Positions 35,801 to 49,495 of a DNA stretch of 64,000 bases are shown in pieces. The position numbers and the translations under genes are program-made. How positions within the stretch are numbered: the stretch's first letter is position 1; every line of letters begins with the position of its first letter. Source of the DNA: Gonocerus acuteangulatus (taxonomy: Eukaryota > Arthropoda > Insecta > Hemiptera > Coreidae). Where the stretch lies: positions 72,511,232-72,575,231 of the forward strand of contig OX328130.1 in NCBI GenBank assembly GCA_946811695.1, written 5' to 3'. The notes below the pieces were generated by a model, which searched no databases, had not been told where the DNA came from, and saw only the letters and a program-made list of their open reading frames with translations.

Positions 35801-35945
35801 ATGGCAGTAACTTCATTAGCTGCTCAGCTGAAGAGACTTCAGACCCCTCAGACAAGATTATTGGTACAAAAAAAGGAAAGAGCTTCGTTTCTTTTTGACC
35901 CCAAAGAAGCTGCAAAATTTGACAGGGACAAGATTTATGAACTAG
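35801..35945 (+). CDS. HEATR1: HEATR1 exon 1 (residues 1-48)
   Basis: The first ATG opens a reading frame beginning [14 protein letters not shown] and running to YELG. It contains [14 protein letters not shown], the signature N-terminal segment of HEATR1. The exon ends in CTAG|GTTAGA, phase 1. The next intron is only 75 bp. Confidence 0.92.
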
Positions 35946-38900
35946 GTTAGACTTATATTTTCAAGGCAAGAACTGACTTTTCTTTTTGTGTATTCAATGC
36001 TAATGTTGATGTGTTTCTAGGTGTTAGCGGATTGGAAGAATTAAAAACACTTAATCCTAACTTCAGTGCCTTCGATACTACACTTTTTGATGTGACATCT
36101 AAAACTTTTGAACGTTCTATTCAAACAACTGAAGCTAATGAAAAATTAAATGACCAGATTAGGACATTTCTTACTTTATTAAGCCCATACTTTCTATTAA
36201 AACCTGCTCATAAAGCACTTGAATGGCTAATCAACAGGTAAGTATTCTACTTTTGTCTGTTATTACATTTTACGTAAAATGTAAAAGATTTTGATTATAA
36301 ATTTCTGTATTAAGGTATCACATTGAAGAATTTAATATTGATGACATAATGTTTCTTATACTTCCTTATCACGAAACAATACTTTTTGCACAAATGCTGA
36401 AAGTGCTCTGGATAAGGAAAGATTCTGGGAGATGGCAGTGGCTCTTTTCTGTTAAGCAAGAGAAGATTCCTCTCTCAAAAACTGTACTACTCAGTAGAGC
36501 TGCTAAGGACATGGCTTTCCTAAAATTTGTTTGTGACATGCCAGCTCAAGCTATTAAGGTAAACACATATATATTATACTTTTACACATGTAACATTGAA
36601 ACCCTCTTATATTTAGGAGTGATCAATTTTTTGAGCAAATTTAGTCCATCATAAGCTATGAACAATCATATCTTGGTTAGCAGTATGCTTTAGAAAACAA
36701 TTCCGTCGCCCAGCTGCCGCATAAGTCAGCAAGGTGGATAATTTAACCCGCATTTATTAAGAATTTCCTTAAAATAACCTATATAAATACGAAATAAACA
36801 TGAATAATTTTCCTCTTTTATATTTGTTATCAACGGATAACTTAACTCCTTTTTTCTGGACTAAACCTCCCTTTCAGGTAGACCGGTTTAGTTTATTTTT
36901 ACAACCCTTCTTTGTCTTTAGGTAGGCACAAGGTATACCGAGTTTTAATGCATTGAAGAAACAATTACATCCGATATGGGAGAATTAATAATTTGGATCC
37001 TTAGTAAACCCCCTCCAAATGGACCAATTTTTCTGGACCAATTTAACAAACTGGTTCAATTTTTTGTTATAGGAATATCATTCAACTCCTTAAATTTAAA
37101 TTGTCTTTTCACTCCCTTAACTCGCCCTTCTGATCTTTATATTCCTTCCCACCGTACAGCTTCATTCGAAAAATCATTTGTCACCCGAGCAACCTCCCTA
37201 TATGGAATTTGTTACCTCTGCCTGTCCGCCATGCTATCAACCTAGAAACATTTAAATCCCGCCTCCTCCAACACTTTATCTCTTCAAGTTCCACTCAACC
37301 CCAACTTCAGTTCCAGCTGTTTAATTTAATCTTATTTTATGTAGTCGTAATTTTATGTTTCAAATGGTGTTAACCTGATGCTGTCAAGCCCAAAATTATT
37401 CTTAAGGGACATGCGTCCCGGAATAAGAAAACATTTCTTTTTTTCATTTCATTTTCCAATATATAACTTTAAATTAATTACCCATTTATGTCTTTCTAGA
37501 TTCATGGAAGTAGAGCTTCATGCCTCAGTACTTTATTTGCGTTCTACTGTACGACTGTTATTGGAGGCTTGCAATACGCAGAACCAATTGGTGAAGTTCA
37601 CATAACTCACATATTGCCATCTCTCTTGACTGGTCTATCGTCGGCTCTACAAGACTACACTGCAGCTACTTTCATGATCATGGCACGTTTGGCTACCAAA
37701 ACGTGCCTCAGCCAAAAAATAATTACAGTTTTATTCAATAAAATGTGTAAGGTATGTTCTTTTCTTGAAGTAATATTTCATTTCTAAAAAAATATATTTG
37801 TGTTAGGGTAAAATAAATATCTGTTTCAATATTTACCTCTACATTTGTTTATATTCATCCATATCTGGTTTTGGCATTGGTCCAATGACTACATCGCGAA
37901 GTGACAAAGAGAAATATCAACGCTATAAAACATAAAGTTGATAAGGAAAATAATTGGTTGAATTTGTATTCATACAAATGTGTATATATATATACGTATT
38001 TGTTAGTTTGTGCTCTGATGTATACAAAAATGGTCCGATTGTGATGAAATTTGGTACAACAATACTTTTTCTAAAACAAAATATCAAGTTTGTTAACCAC
38101 CCTAATCCACTCATTGGCTGGTCTTTTTAGTGAAATCCATACAGAAAAAATTGATACACTACTAGTTTTGTGATAGGCTTCCGGTGGTGCTAATGTCTCT
38201 GGCAGTCGGGGGAAAAAAAAACAAAAAAAAAAAAATAGGATATATTTATTTTGACTGAGTTTAAAGAATGGGAGCATTTTTTTTATTTATTTTATTTTTT
38301 TTTTTTTTTTACGGTGCCATCTGGGCCATTAGCGCCGACATCCTTGGTGCAGCGAGGAATTTCCCCCCTAGAAGACCCTAGGGGGAGCATATAAAAAAAA
38401 AATATATTAACAGACATGAACAGTTTAGGACTTGTCTATTTCATTATATATCTTGGAAATGGTTGCAAAATAATGGTAAGTGGAAGATAGCCATGGGAAA
38501 GCCAAATAAATTTTTTCCCATAAAATGTTGAGGGTTTATTTCGATACAGCCACACCAGTTGGAAAAATTCAGTTTCAAATTTTGGAAGTGTTAGTTTTGT
38601 TCCATTAAATGTTTTAATTACATAAAGGATTAATAAATTCAGTCAAATGTGTTTTTTCTTCATAAATAGCTGTCATAAGTGAGAAAGAGTTTCTCCATAT
38701 TTCTTACCCGATCTAACATATACATGCACCTGGTACTTAACTTTACAAAATTATTTCTGGAAAGAAGCCTAAATATGTTAATTGTGGCAAAATACGACCC
38801 AAAATCATTGAAGTTTTTTCTTGAAGTAAAAACCTTTTAACCATTTTGAGAGACTGTAAATGTTCTTTATATTGATTAAATGGCGCTGAATTTGATACTA

Positions 38901-40383
38901 TGCTCAACAAAAATAATTTTGCTTATTCATTTAATTTGATTTTTATTAATTTACAGGTTGAACATTCAAAACTAAGGTCAGAAACCACCCTTGTTCTTGT
39001 CTTGCTTTGTCAAAATAATGTGGCAAAATGTGAATTTCCTGAAAAAGCAGCAGCTCGCTTGCTGGAAAATCGCTGGTTTGTTCCATGTTTGGCAACTCTG
39101 AGTAAAACAGGAGTTCTTATAAATCCATTTGTAAAACTCCTCCTGTCAACGTGCCTCAAATATGTGCAAAGTGGCCAAGAACAGTACAAGCCACTTGTTG
39201 AAAGCATTCTAACAGATATTAAATACGATGAACAGAACGTTGAAGAAATTTTTGAGTATGATAACATTCATTTTTACGTGAAATTTTTACTTGATCTTTC
39301 ATTTGGCATATTAATTAATTTTTTTTTTATTTATTTAGAACTCTTTTAGAAGAATTTGGCAACGACAGCAATGAAGAGTTAATAAAATGGTTTAGTGAAC
39401 TTCTAAAAGGACTAGAACACTCCTTTCCGAAAGTATTTGATGCCGTGGTTTCTGCAGCGCTATCGGATGAGGAATCTAAGCCTGGTATTGCTGTTAAAAA
39501 AATCCTCGGAATTAATACGTCCCGAAACGATCTTTTCCTCAAACTCGTTCATCCAAACGAGGACGTTCGTTTGCAAGCAATCAAGCATATAGGAAAACAT
39601 TTTCAGCCAGATCAGGTAAAGTATTTTTGTTTTTAGTGATATTAAATTATTTGAGTGCTAAGGTGTGTGACCTTGTATTAGGTGCCTCGTAATTTATATT
39701 CAAGGATCTGCCTATATAAAATTATGAATTAACGAGATACATGTATTCTGAACAGAAACTAAATCGGCTAAAGTGAAAGCATTTATTATTATTTTAATGA
39801 CAAAAGCGTTATTGTTAACCCTTAAGAGACGGTTCCAAGGCACGGCATTAAAATGGCTGAGCCTCCACCGCTTATCTCTTCTCATTTCTCCTAATACGCT
39901 CTCGTTCGTTCATTCTTTAAAAAGTTTACCATCACCGTTCTCTTATTTCTTACTTGTTGCTCAATGCCCTAAGGAAAAAAAAAAAAAAAAACTGTTTTAT
40001 AAAAGAAAGGTTTTGTGCGTTAAAGGGTTAAACGACTTTGCACTAATATGTTAATTGAACGGTAGGTACTGTATTAATATTTAATGTTAGAGCCGTGAAA
40101 AAAGAGATTAGTAGCAATATCCACAATAGACAATAATGAGTTTTTATTAAAGAAGATAAATAAAATATAACAGAATTTTCTTTTTTATGTATTATTTTTA
40201 TAATTTTTTTGGATAACCAAGTTCTAGGTTATTAGCCTCTATCTTGTCGGTGGTTTTCCCAGGCGATCACCCAACCAAGTACTAACCACGCTGGACATTG
40301 CTATATTCGGTAATCGTATGCGAGCCAATGTGTTTAACGTGGGACCGTTGTTAAGTTAAGACTTGTTTTTTTTTTCTTTTTTT

Positions 40384-40434
<51 letters not shown>

Positions 40435-43400
40435 GGCGCATCGACAAATCTTGGCCATTAGCGCCCAAGACTTGTTATTTACATTTTTTCGTGTTCGTCT
40501 GTGTTTATGTGTAATGTCTCACTAATGACATTTTCGCCATATATTTTCTAAGTTTTCGATAAGTTGAAGTAGCATTTTCTCTTTTATCGAATTCCCAAAG
40601 CATAGTATCGCGTAAGTAGTGTCCTGGGAGATCCATTTCAAATGAAATTTCAGACCAAAATAAATTAGTTTCACCAACTAAAACGTGATAAATAGAAGTG
40701 TATTTAATTCTATAATAAAAAAAAATGAATTGAAAAGGAGGGGACATAAAAAGAAAGAATATTGAAATGCCGATATTATTTATTGGATGACCTGGTATTT
40801 GAACAGGCTATAACTGCCTGGCTAAAGAATGTGTTTGACTTACACAGTACCTGCAGCTGGAACTTCGATAAAAATGTTATTAATAACATTCGTTTTGTTT
40901 CAGCTTGCTTGGCTTAACCAGACTTTGCTGGACAGACTGCGGGACGACAGCCCTAAAGTAGTTCGACAAGTTCTCAGGTTGCCTCCTCCGCTTATTGCTA
41001 CTCTTCAGTCCGATACTCTTATCAATAATTTGATAACAGTTATTGCAAGATTTGGTGAATCTGATGAACCTATTGTCATTCAAGCACTGAATATTCTCCT
41101 TCATCATAGCTTGGAAAAACATGATTCTTTATTCCTGATTGTATTTCTGCCGCATGTTATGTCTGTTTTGTACAAATCAAAAATTATTGAAGAAGCTCCT
41201 GAAGGCCGTTTGCCATTTCTCAATGCCCTGAAAACAAGTAAGTATTTTTTGAACACTATTTAAGTGTTATATCTCTCCAAATAGATTTAGAGTGTTGTGT
41301 TGATGCAAGATACTGATGCTGTATATCGGAGCAAGGATATTGTTAAACGTATTCTTGACACAATCTGATGGTCCACATATCCCAATTCCATTCTTCCTTA
41401 AATATTCATGTGTAAATATTGTTTAAAAATAATAAATCTCTTGTCTCATGGAATAGGAGTAGTCTAAAATACGTTAGTAAAAAAAAAAACAACTTGCAGC
41501 TTTATTCAGAAACAATGGTTCGCCAGAAAAAATTATTGAGAAATAAATAAAATGGACATATAAACGAATGTGTTCCTGAGAATCACAGTTGAGCAACTGT
41601 ACCAGGCCACAATTAAAATTAAGAATTTAATTGTAATTGTGAATTCTCATGATTAAAGCCTTAAAAAACTTGACTAAGAAGAGGATGAGGTCAGAAGAAT
41701 TCGAAGAAATTAAGGGAAGACTCTTTTCATAAATGGTGTCAGCTTCCGTCAAAGGGTAAGGGCTTGGTTCTCTTCTCTCAATATAAAAAAAGTAATTCCT
41801 GGATGTCGACGAAAATAGGAATGTCTTGCAGCGAATGGAGCACAGCCATCAAGCTGAATTGCAACTCAATTACAGTTCAAACGATTCCTGGCAGAAGCTC
41901 AGGATTCCATTGCAGAGCCTGCAACGAGCCTGAAACTCTCCCCCACGTCCTGGGCGTCTGTCAGAAATCAGAACTTCTAAGAATAAATCGACATCATAAG
42001 GTGCGAACCTATGTTGCTGATTTGTTCAGGAAGAAAACTGGATTTGAGGTGTATGAAGAAGTGAGCTGCATAGCCGAAGATGGTTCTACAAGAAGGGCAG
42101 ACATTGTAGTCATAGATCGCCAGGCATCCACCGGGATTATTTCCAACTGTGAGGTTTGAGATAGACGAGAATCAGCCCTTATCAGTTGACAAAGAGAAAA
42201 AATCCATTTATGAAAAATGTATTCCTTATTTTCGTAAAAACTACAGGATCGAAAGTTGGGAAGTAATCGGCCTTCTTTTTGGTGCAAGAGGTTCCTTGCC
42301 TTCATTCGTACAAAATGTTTTCAAAAGATGGAACATTAGATGCGACTTTGAATCACTGGCTCGTTCGATAATAAAGGACTCCATTAGGATTGTCAATCAT
42401 CATTTGTACGGCTGAGGAAAGGACAAGAAAACTCATAAATTCTAAAAAGAAGATTCAGAAAACAAAATGAATACAATAAAATAAAGCACGTGTAACCAAT
42501 TGATGGCTTATTTACAGACCGGAAGCTTACTATTATTCCAAGGAGAATAAAGTGTATACGAAAAATAAAACACAATACAAAAAAAGATTTTCCTTGGAAT
42601 GATTAGGAAGCTGCCGCCAACTATGGTCAGCTATCAGTTGGACATGACGTTTTTCATTCAGACATATTGAATAAAATATTTGTTTATCAATTTGTTAAAT
42701 GTTTGGTTTTGTGTGTCCAATAAATTAAAAAAAAAAAATATTTAAATATTTTATATACTTTTTTTTTGTTTTTTGCTATTTTTTATGCTATACATGTGTT
42801 TTTTTCTTTTTCCAAAACCCTAACATTTTAGAAGTTGAATGAAAGCATACTTTGTGGTAGACAGCAAGTGCTGTCTTATTATCATGTAAGTCTACATTTT
42901 TCACGTATTATTTTAGTATCCTGTAACATTTATTACAGTTTTTACTGATATTATACTTGGCCTCTTTTTGATTAATTTAATATTTAACATGTGGAAAGCT
43001 ATTTTTATTTTATCTTCATACTTCTATGTGTTTTTTCTCCATTTTTGTATACATTATTTATTTATTTTTTGAGGATTATACTTAAATAGATATTAAACCT
43101 CAGCCCTTGAAGTCTTAATGCCGCAGGCTCCCTTCATCCTCTAACCATGGGCGATGAAGAAATAATATACTGAATATTTTCTGTTTTAGATGCAGTTAAA
43201 GAAACTAATGCTGCGTCCGTATTGTGGAAAACCCTTTCAAGTGCTGATAATGTTCCGTCCGTGAAGGATATTATCTCATCTCTAAAGGAGTGGAAACCAT
43301 TAAAAAATCACAGTTCTTTCTGGTTTTCCTCGGCATTGTTAATTGGTTCTAAGATGACAGATCATCCTTCACAAGAGACTGGTGATCTCATAATGGAATA

Positions 43401-46400
43401 TCTCATAGAATATCTTAAATTTCCTGAGGTCTGTTGAACAGAATGTATTATTTATCTTTTCTTTCTATTGATTTTATTAATAACAGTCTTCTGGAAGAAG
43501 TAATTGTCACTGTCAATCGCAATATTATTTGTTGTAATTTTTACAATGTATTTAATTCATTATTAAGAGGTAATACTAACTTCTGTTATCAAAATCAAAG
43601 TAATTTTCCCCAATTTATGAATAACAAATAAATATGGCCAACGGCCATAGCCACGTTGAATGCACCGGTTCCCGTAGATCACCGAAGTTAAGCAACATTG
43701 GGCGTGGTCAGTACCTGAATGGGTGACCGACCACGTGCTGTTGGCATTAGAAAAGGGTGGTAACCTGTAGATAGCCCGGCGCTAATAGCCAAACAGTAGA
43801 TGCGCCGTTAAAAACGAACAAAAAAAAAAAAAATAAATGTGAATGGGTGTCCGGCCACGTGCTCTTGGCATTTGAAAAGGGTGGTAACCTGTAGATAGCC
43901 CGGCGCTAATAGCCAAATAGTTGATGCGCCGTTAAAAAGCGGAAAAAAACAAAAAAAAACAAATAAATCAATATTTTTCAATTCTTTATATCATAATTTT
44001 TTTACGGGATGTTTGAGTATCCAAAAAAAAAAAAAAAAAAAAAAAAAAGTTTTAATTCTTTGAAAACAAATTGGCGCCACTGTGCCTAACAAATGTTAAC
44101 CTTTTTTTTCACAGGCGATAGTCTGCAGGCAGCAATTTTTTATCTAGAACAAAAAAAAAAAAAAAACTAAAACTATTATGAAAAAAGAAGGAAAATCTAG
44201 TAAAGTAGGTAGGATATTTAAGAAATAATAATTTTATTGAAAACTGTGAACAATTCTTCTTTTTCTATTAAAAAAGCCATAAAAAATTTACCATATAACC
44301 GTTATAATTCAATAAATCGAAAAAAAAACCCTATGTACTTTACTATCAAATATCTTTAGAAAGCTGCAGTTAAAATTTGAAGTTGATCGGGTGAAAATTG
44401 AAAACACTAGTGTATTGCCCTATTTGAAAAACATAGTTTTGAGAAAATCGACTTTGAAGTTTAATGTACTGCAAATTTAAGTTCAAGTGCAAGTGCTGAT
44501 GTGAAATGTCAATGTTTCATAACCTATAGGTCACAAAAAAAGGTCATAAAACTTGTGCTATTTGTATGTACTCGTATATAAAGTAGAGTTAGAAATAAAA
44601 GGGACCGAACCCTGTTTGGATGAGGTAGAGTTTTGTCATATATTGTGGTAAGGTAACAGAGATGTACATAAAAATGTTAAGATGCGTCTAAATGTTTCTT
44701 AAAACATCAAATATAGGTTCTCCTTATCGAGACGATTCCTTTGATACCCCGCATGATGAGTTTTGGAAGAAATGATTGGTTTCCAAAGGAGCAACAAATA
44801 CAAAACAGGCACCCTCTCTGGGAGCAGAGTCAAACAGAACTTTTCGATTTTTGCCTTTAACAACACCCTAATGTCTATCATCCTGCCAAATTTCAAGACT
44901 CTAGCTTTTCGGGAAGTGCCTAATAATTTTGATGAGTGAGTTGTATAAATTCCTATTTTCCATCGCCTATATCTCAGAAACGCTTCAATACAGAATTATG
45001 AAACTTTCCCAATTTTACTCACATCTAGTAGTATAATACTTGTGTAAAATAACTTTCATACCTTTATCTTTTAAGGTTATGAGAGGGTATATATCGGCTC
45101 TAATACTTCGTGTAATATACACACAGTGTGCGTAGGCTGGAGGTTGGCCTGGTGGACAACCGTGCACCTAGATATGATGGGAGGTATGTGAGAATCTGCG
45201 AAACACAGCTGCTTCAAAGCGTTTTGGTTCATTGCTCCAGAAGATATAGATATTATAGAGTAACAATGACAGTAAAACTAATTATGTATTAGCAAGATTC
45301 TAATGAATGGTTTTCCCTCCTAGTCTTACATGAACTCCTCAGAATATTGTCATATGATATTACTTATTATCGTGTAACATTATAAAATTTTAAATCCCTA
45401 ATTTTTTTTTGTTATAGGTGATTTCTATTGAAGATATTGAGACTCTGAATGCAGAAACATTGGAATCCTGTATACAAGTATGCCTTAAGGGTAAACTGCC
45501 GATTCATGGAGCGTTACATTGCCTCAATGTTTTATCCCAATGTATTGGACATCTCAGCTCGAAGAAGCCATGGATCGATCTAGACGTCAAATCGAACGCC
45601 TTCACAATGTCAATGTTTAAAGTCTTACACGAAGGCTGCAACTCGGAGAAAAAGTCTGTTCGTGTTGCGTTCTCACGTGCCAGGGTTGCTTTCTTTCAGG
45701 TAAGGGATAATAAAAAGTTTACTGTCTCATTGAGAGTGTTGGCTTCTGAATAATTATATTTTTTTTTTTATTATTATTATTGATTATTACAACAATATGA
45801 GTTAACATATTTCTAGTAATATTGCTGGTTCTGTTATAATGACATTGTGAGGCTTGATGTGGGAATATGAAAAATTACAAAACCCACAATAGTAATGCAT
45901 TAAAGAAAAAATAAAGAAAAAAAATAATAATGAAACAACTGTAAACAATTTTAAATGAAAATATAACACACTTTGTGCACTGTAGATGTTAAAGCAAATT
46001 GTCTCTAGGCCACCTCCGCTTCAGCCTTCTATGGGGATTTTGTGGATTTTGGAACGAGGATAGAGAATTTATCAAAGGATTTGGATGGCCTGGGAGATTG
46101 GAATGGAACTTCTGATAGACTGATTTGGCCAGGGATTGGATAAAGGGGATATTGAAGTCATTATGGAGGGTTAAGTTCGAGACATAGTAAGGATCTTTGG
46201 ATATTTTTCGAAGGATTTTGGATTGTATTGTTTGTATTCTGTAGGAATTGGAAGGTTTAGTGGAACCCCATAGTTCTAGTCCATAAGTCCATATTGGTTG
46301 GAGTATGGTATTGTATATAAGTGGTTTGTTAGTCAATGATAGTTTTGAGCGTTTGTCCAATAAGCGTAATAAAAGTCTAAAACGTCTGTTTAGTTCCTGT

Positions 46401-49400
46401 CTTTTCTGAGTTATGTGTGGCTTCCAAGTTAAGCGTTTGTCTAGTATCAGTCCTAAGTATTTTACTTGCGATCTTTTTTGAATAATTATATAAATTGATT
46501 TTTGGCTGTGGGTCCTAAACTCATGAATCAATTTCCTTATGTTATAAATACAATCAAGCTGAATGATTTGAAGATATATCTTGAACTTTTTATATTTATG
46601 AGGTGTTGATAGTTAGCCGTCGAGGTGATAAGCAATCAGGGATCTACTCCAACATTTTCCACAAACTCTCCAGACCCCTACCTAGTATTTTCCTATGTCC
46701 TCTTTTCCTTCTGAGTGTCTTTCCATTAACACCTTTTCTCCTCTTCTTGTCATAATCCTCTATAATATTTCCCGACCTCCCCCCACCCCTTCTTGGTATC
46801 TAGTTACATATATCCTGGAAGAATCCAGCTTCTTCCTATATTTTCACCATGGTCACTTAACTACTAACTTAGGTATTTCTCCCAGCCCTATTCAACTGTA
46901 TGTAGTTTTTTAGTTATCTTTAAAGATTAAAATAGCAATATTGTCTGTTCAGTTGTACTGTTGTCAGTTTCATTTTTTTGTTTGTTTTTGATTATGTGTC
47001 CATTCTCTGAACTATGTGCTACAGAAAAAGCAATTGTTCGCTTACCAGGTTTATAATATTCTGTTACTTATTTTTGTTTACAAAACATGTTCTCTTAAGC
47101 GATTTTTATTTGTAGATCTACCATGTATTTTTTTATTGGTTTAATTATTTTGTTGATTAATTCTGCATTAGTGTTAGTTTTTTAGCTGACGAAGGCTACC
47201 AAAGAGTAGCCGAAACGTCCTGAATATAGATTTCTTTACAAAAATCGTATTGATGTTTTCTTTGCTGAATCCCAACTATTGTCTGACTGTTTATATATTT
47301 ATTTTATGATTTTTTTTATCCACTGAAATTTCTGAGGTTTAACTTGCATTGAAAATATTTTCAATTTTTTCAATTCTTCTTACACTTGACGTTTCAGGTT
47401 TACACCTGGATTTTCAGGTGGAAGAAACATTAAGGTCAGTATTATCATATAAAAACTCCATTATTTTTTGTTTACATCATTAATGTTATGAATTTTATGT
47501 GATAACACAGACCTCAATTTTTTCTTCTATAGCCCGTTCAAAAAGAGGGAAAAGTTTAATTGTGCATTGCAATTCACATTTCCAACAAATTTAAAAACTA
47601 TTTATTTACTTACCTTAAAAAATAATGGTATCTCTCTGTATATAAACTAAAAATATTATTAATAAATATACTTTTAAAAAATTGCAGGAATGTCTCTAGT
47701 TTTGTAAAAAAAATAGTCTATAGACATATGCATTATCATTATATTCACCAACACAATGTGAACAGAATTGGTTATTGTAAAATAGATTTATTCACAAGGT
47801 TCGAATAAATAAATTAACAATCCAAAACAAATTCAAAGTTTTAAAGGTGAAATTTTTATATTTCAAATAAAGAAAGATGCAAGATCAACTGAACAATGTT
47901 TTCCCTTTGTTAGTACAGCCTCAATCGATCAATTTATTTTTTTAATTAAATTTATTAAGTTTTAACTACTCAAAAAAATTATTGCTAACTGGAAGTAAAT
48001 AATTTGATTTCAAAGTTATCTTTCGGTGAGTGGCAAATTTTTAATATTTATTTTATTGTATCGTTTAACCTTTATCGTTTTGTTGCAGAATCATTTTGCT
48101 GAGGCTGAATCGCAGGTTCTCTTTCTTATAAATGCGCTGATTTTGGACCCTAGTTTTGGATATAAGTGTTTAAATTTGGTTATAAAAATTCTCAATGAAA
48201 ATCCTAACACTCTCCCCTCGATTCTGAAAGAACATTCGCTCGTCGTCCCTGCGTTGTTGATACTCCTAGCGTCTCCCGTAGAAAATATCAGGGCAAGGGC
48301 TCTCGAGGCGATGTCACTATGCTCTGGATCACTCTCGACGGGATTTTATCGGCCACTCGTTGAAGAATTGGTCAGTCATAATACTGAAATCGTACTGGAC
48401 AATGAGTAAGTATGCTTTCTCAACAGTTAACTTTATTTAATTAAAAGTATTTTTTTTAATGTGCTGTTTTATTGCAAAAATGATCTAAAATTATCTCTTT
48501 ACTCTGGCAAATGATTAAATGAAATGAAATGAAAAATGTTTTATTCCTATTCCGGGATACATGTCCCTTAGGAATAATTTTGAATTTACAAACTAGTGAA
48601 AACAATTTAATGTATAAAATTATAAACACTACTGCTTGTATATAAATTAGGGGTAGAGTAAAACTTGCAGGGGTAAAACTTCTAGGTTGCTAGAATGGCG
48701 GACAGATAGAGGTAAGGAATTCCATAAGGAGGTGGCACGGGTGACAAAATATTTTTCCAAATAATGTAGTACGGTGGGAAGGAATATAAAGATCAGAAGG
48801 ACAAGATTGAGTGTTGCGGGAGTGAACAGAGGATTTAAATTAAGGAGGAGAAAAATATTAAAAGGTCTTCGGGATTGATTAGACATTAAAATTATTCTCC
48901 TGTATATTATTCAGTCAAACGCTTCCATAGCATGTTTCCTCCTTTCCTATTGGTTGAAAAACGTGCTTATGATGTCACTCAATTAAGAAGTGTTAACAAA
49001 AAACATTGACACTTCACAAACCATGGATCGCTATGGCTTTCTTCAGTGCTCAGTTGTTTTAATCTTACATCATGGTTCATGAGACTATTGTCTAATGGCT
49101 TGATAACTTTTTTTTTTTTTTTTAATTTTAATAACATCCCAATTGTACAGTATGTGTCGTATATTTCCGATGAAGTCAAAAGTATTTATATTATTATATT
49201 TAATTTTCTGTTTCTTTTTTAGGCAAATTTTAATAGTAGCATATAAAGAACTATCACCAAGCAATGAAGTAAGGAGCTTGCTAAAAGAAAATGTTGCTAA
49301 ATCAATGGAAAGCATATTACACCATCTAGTAACACTTATTACAAATAATGCATCTCCTCCTTATATTAAAGCTAGTCTCCTTCATGTTCTGCAGTTTGTG

Positions 49401-49414
49401 CAATCTAAGGTAAT

Positions 49415-49495
<81 letters not shown>

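Noticed and set aside
39256..39349. Extension of HEATR1 exon 5 past 39255
   Set aside because: The open frame reads on through [11 protein letters not shown], but only splicing at GA|GTATGA keeps phase with exon 6 and HEATR1 similarity.
39773..40054. 93-codon ORF in intron 6
   Set aside because: No domain, poly-A inside, and an intronic position; chance open frame.
43434..43631. 65-codon ORF after exon 8
   Set aside because: It lies in an intron, is AT-rich and has no similarity I recognise.
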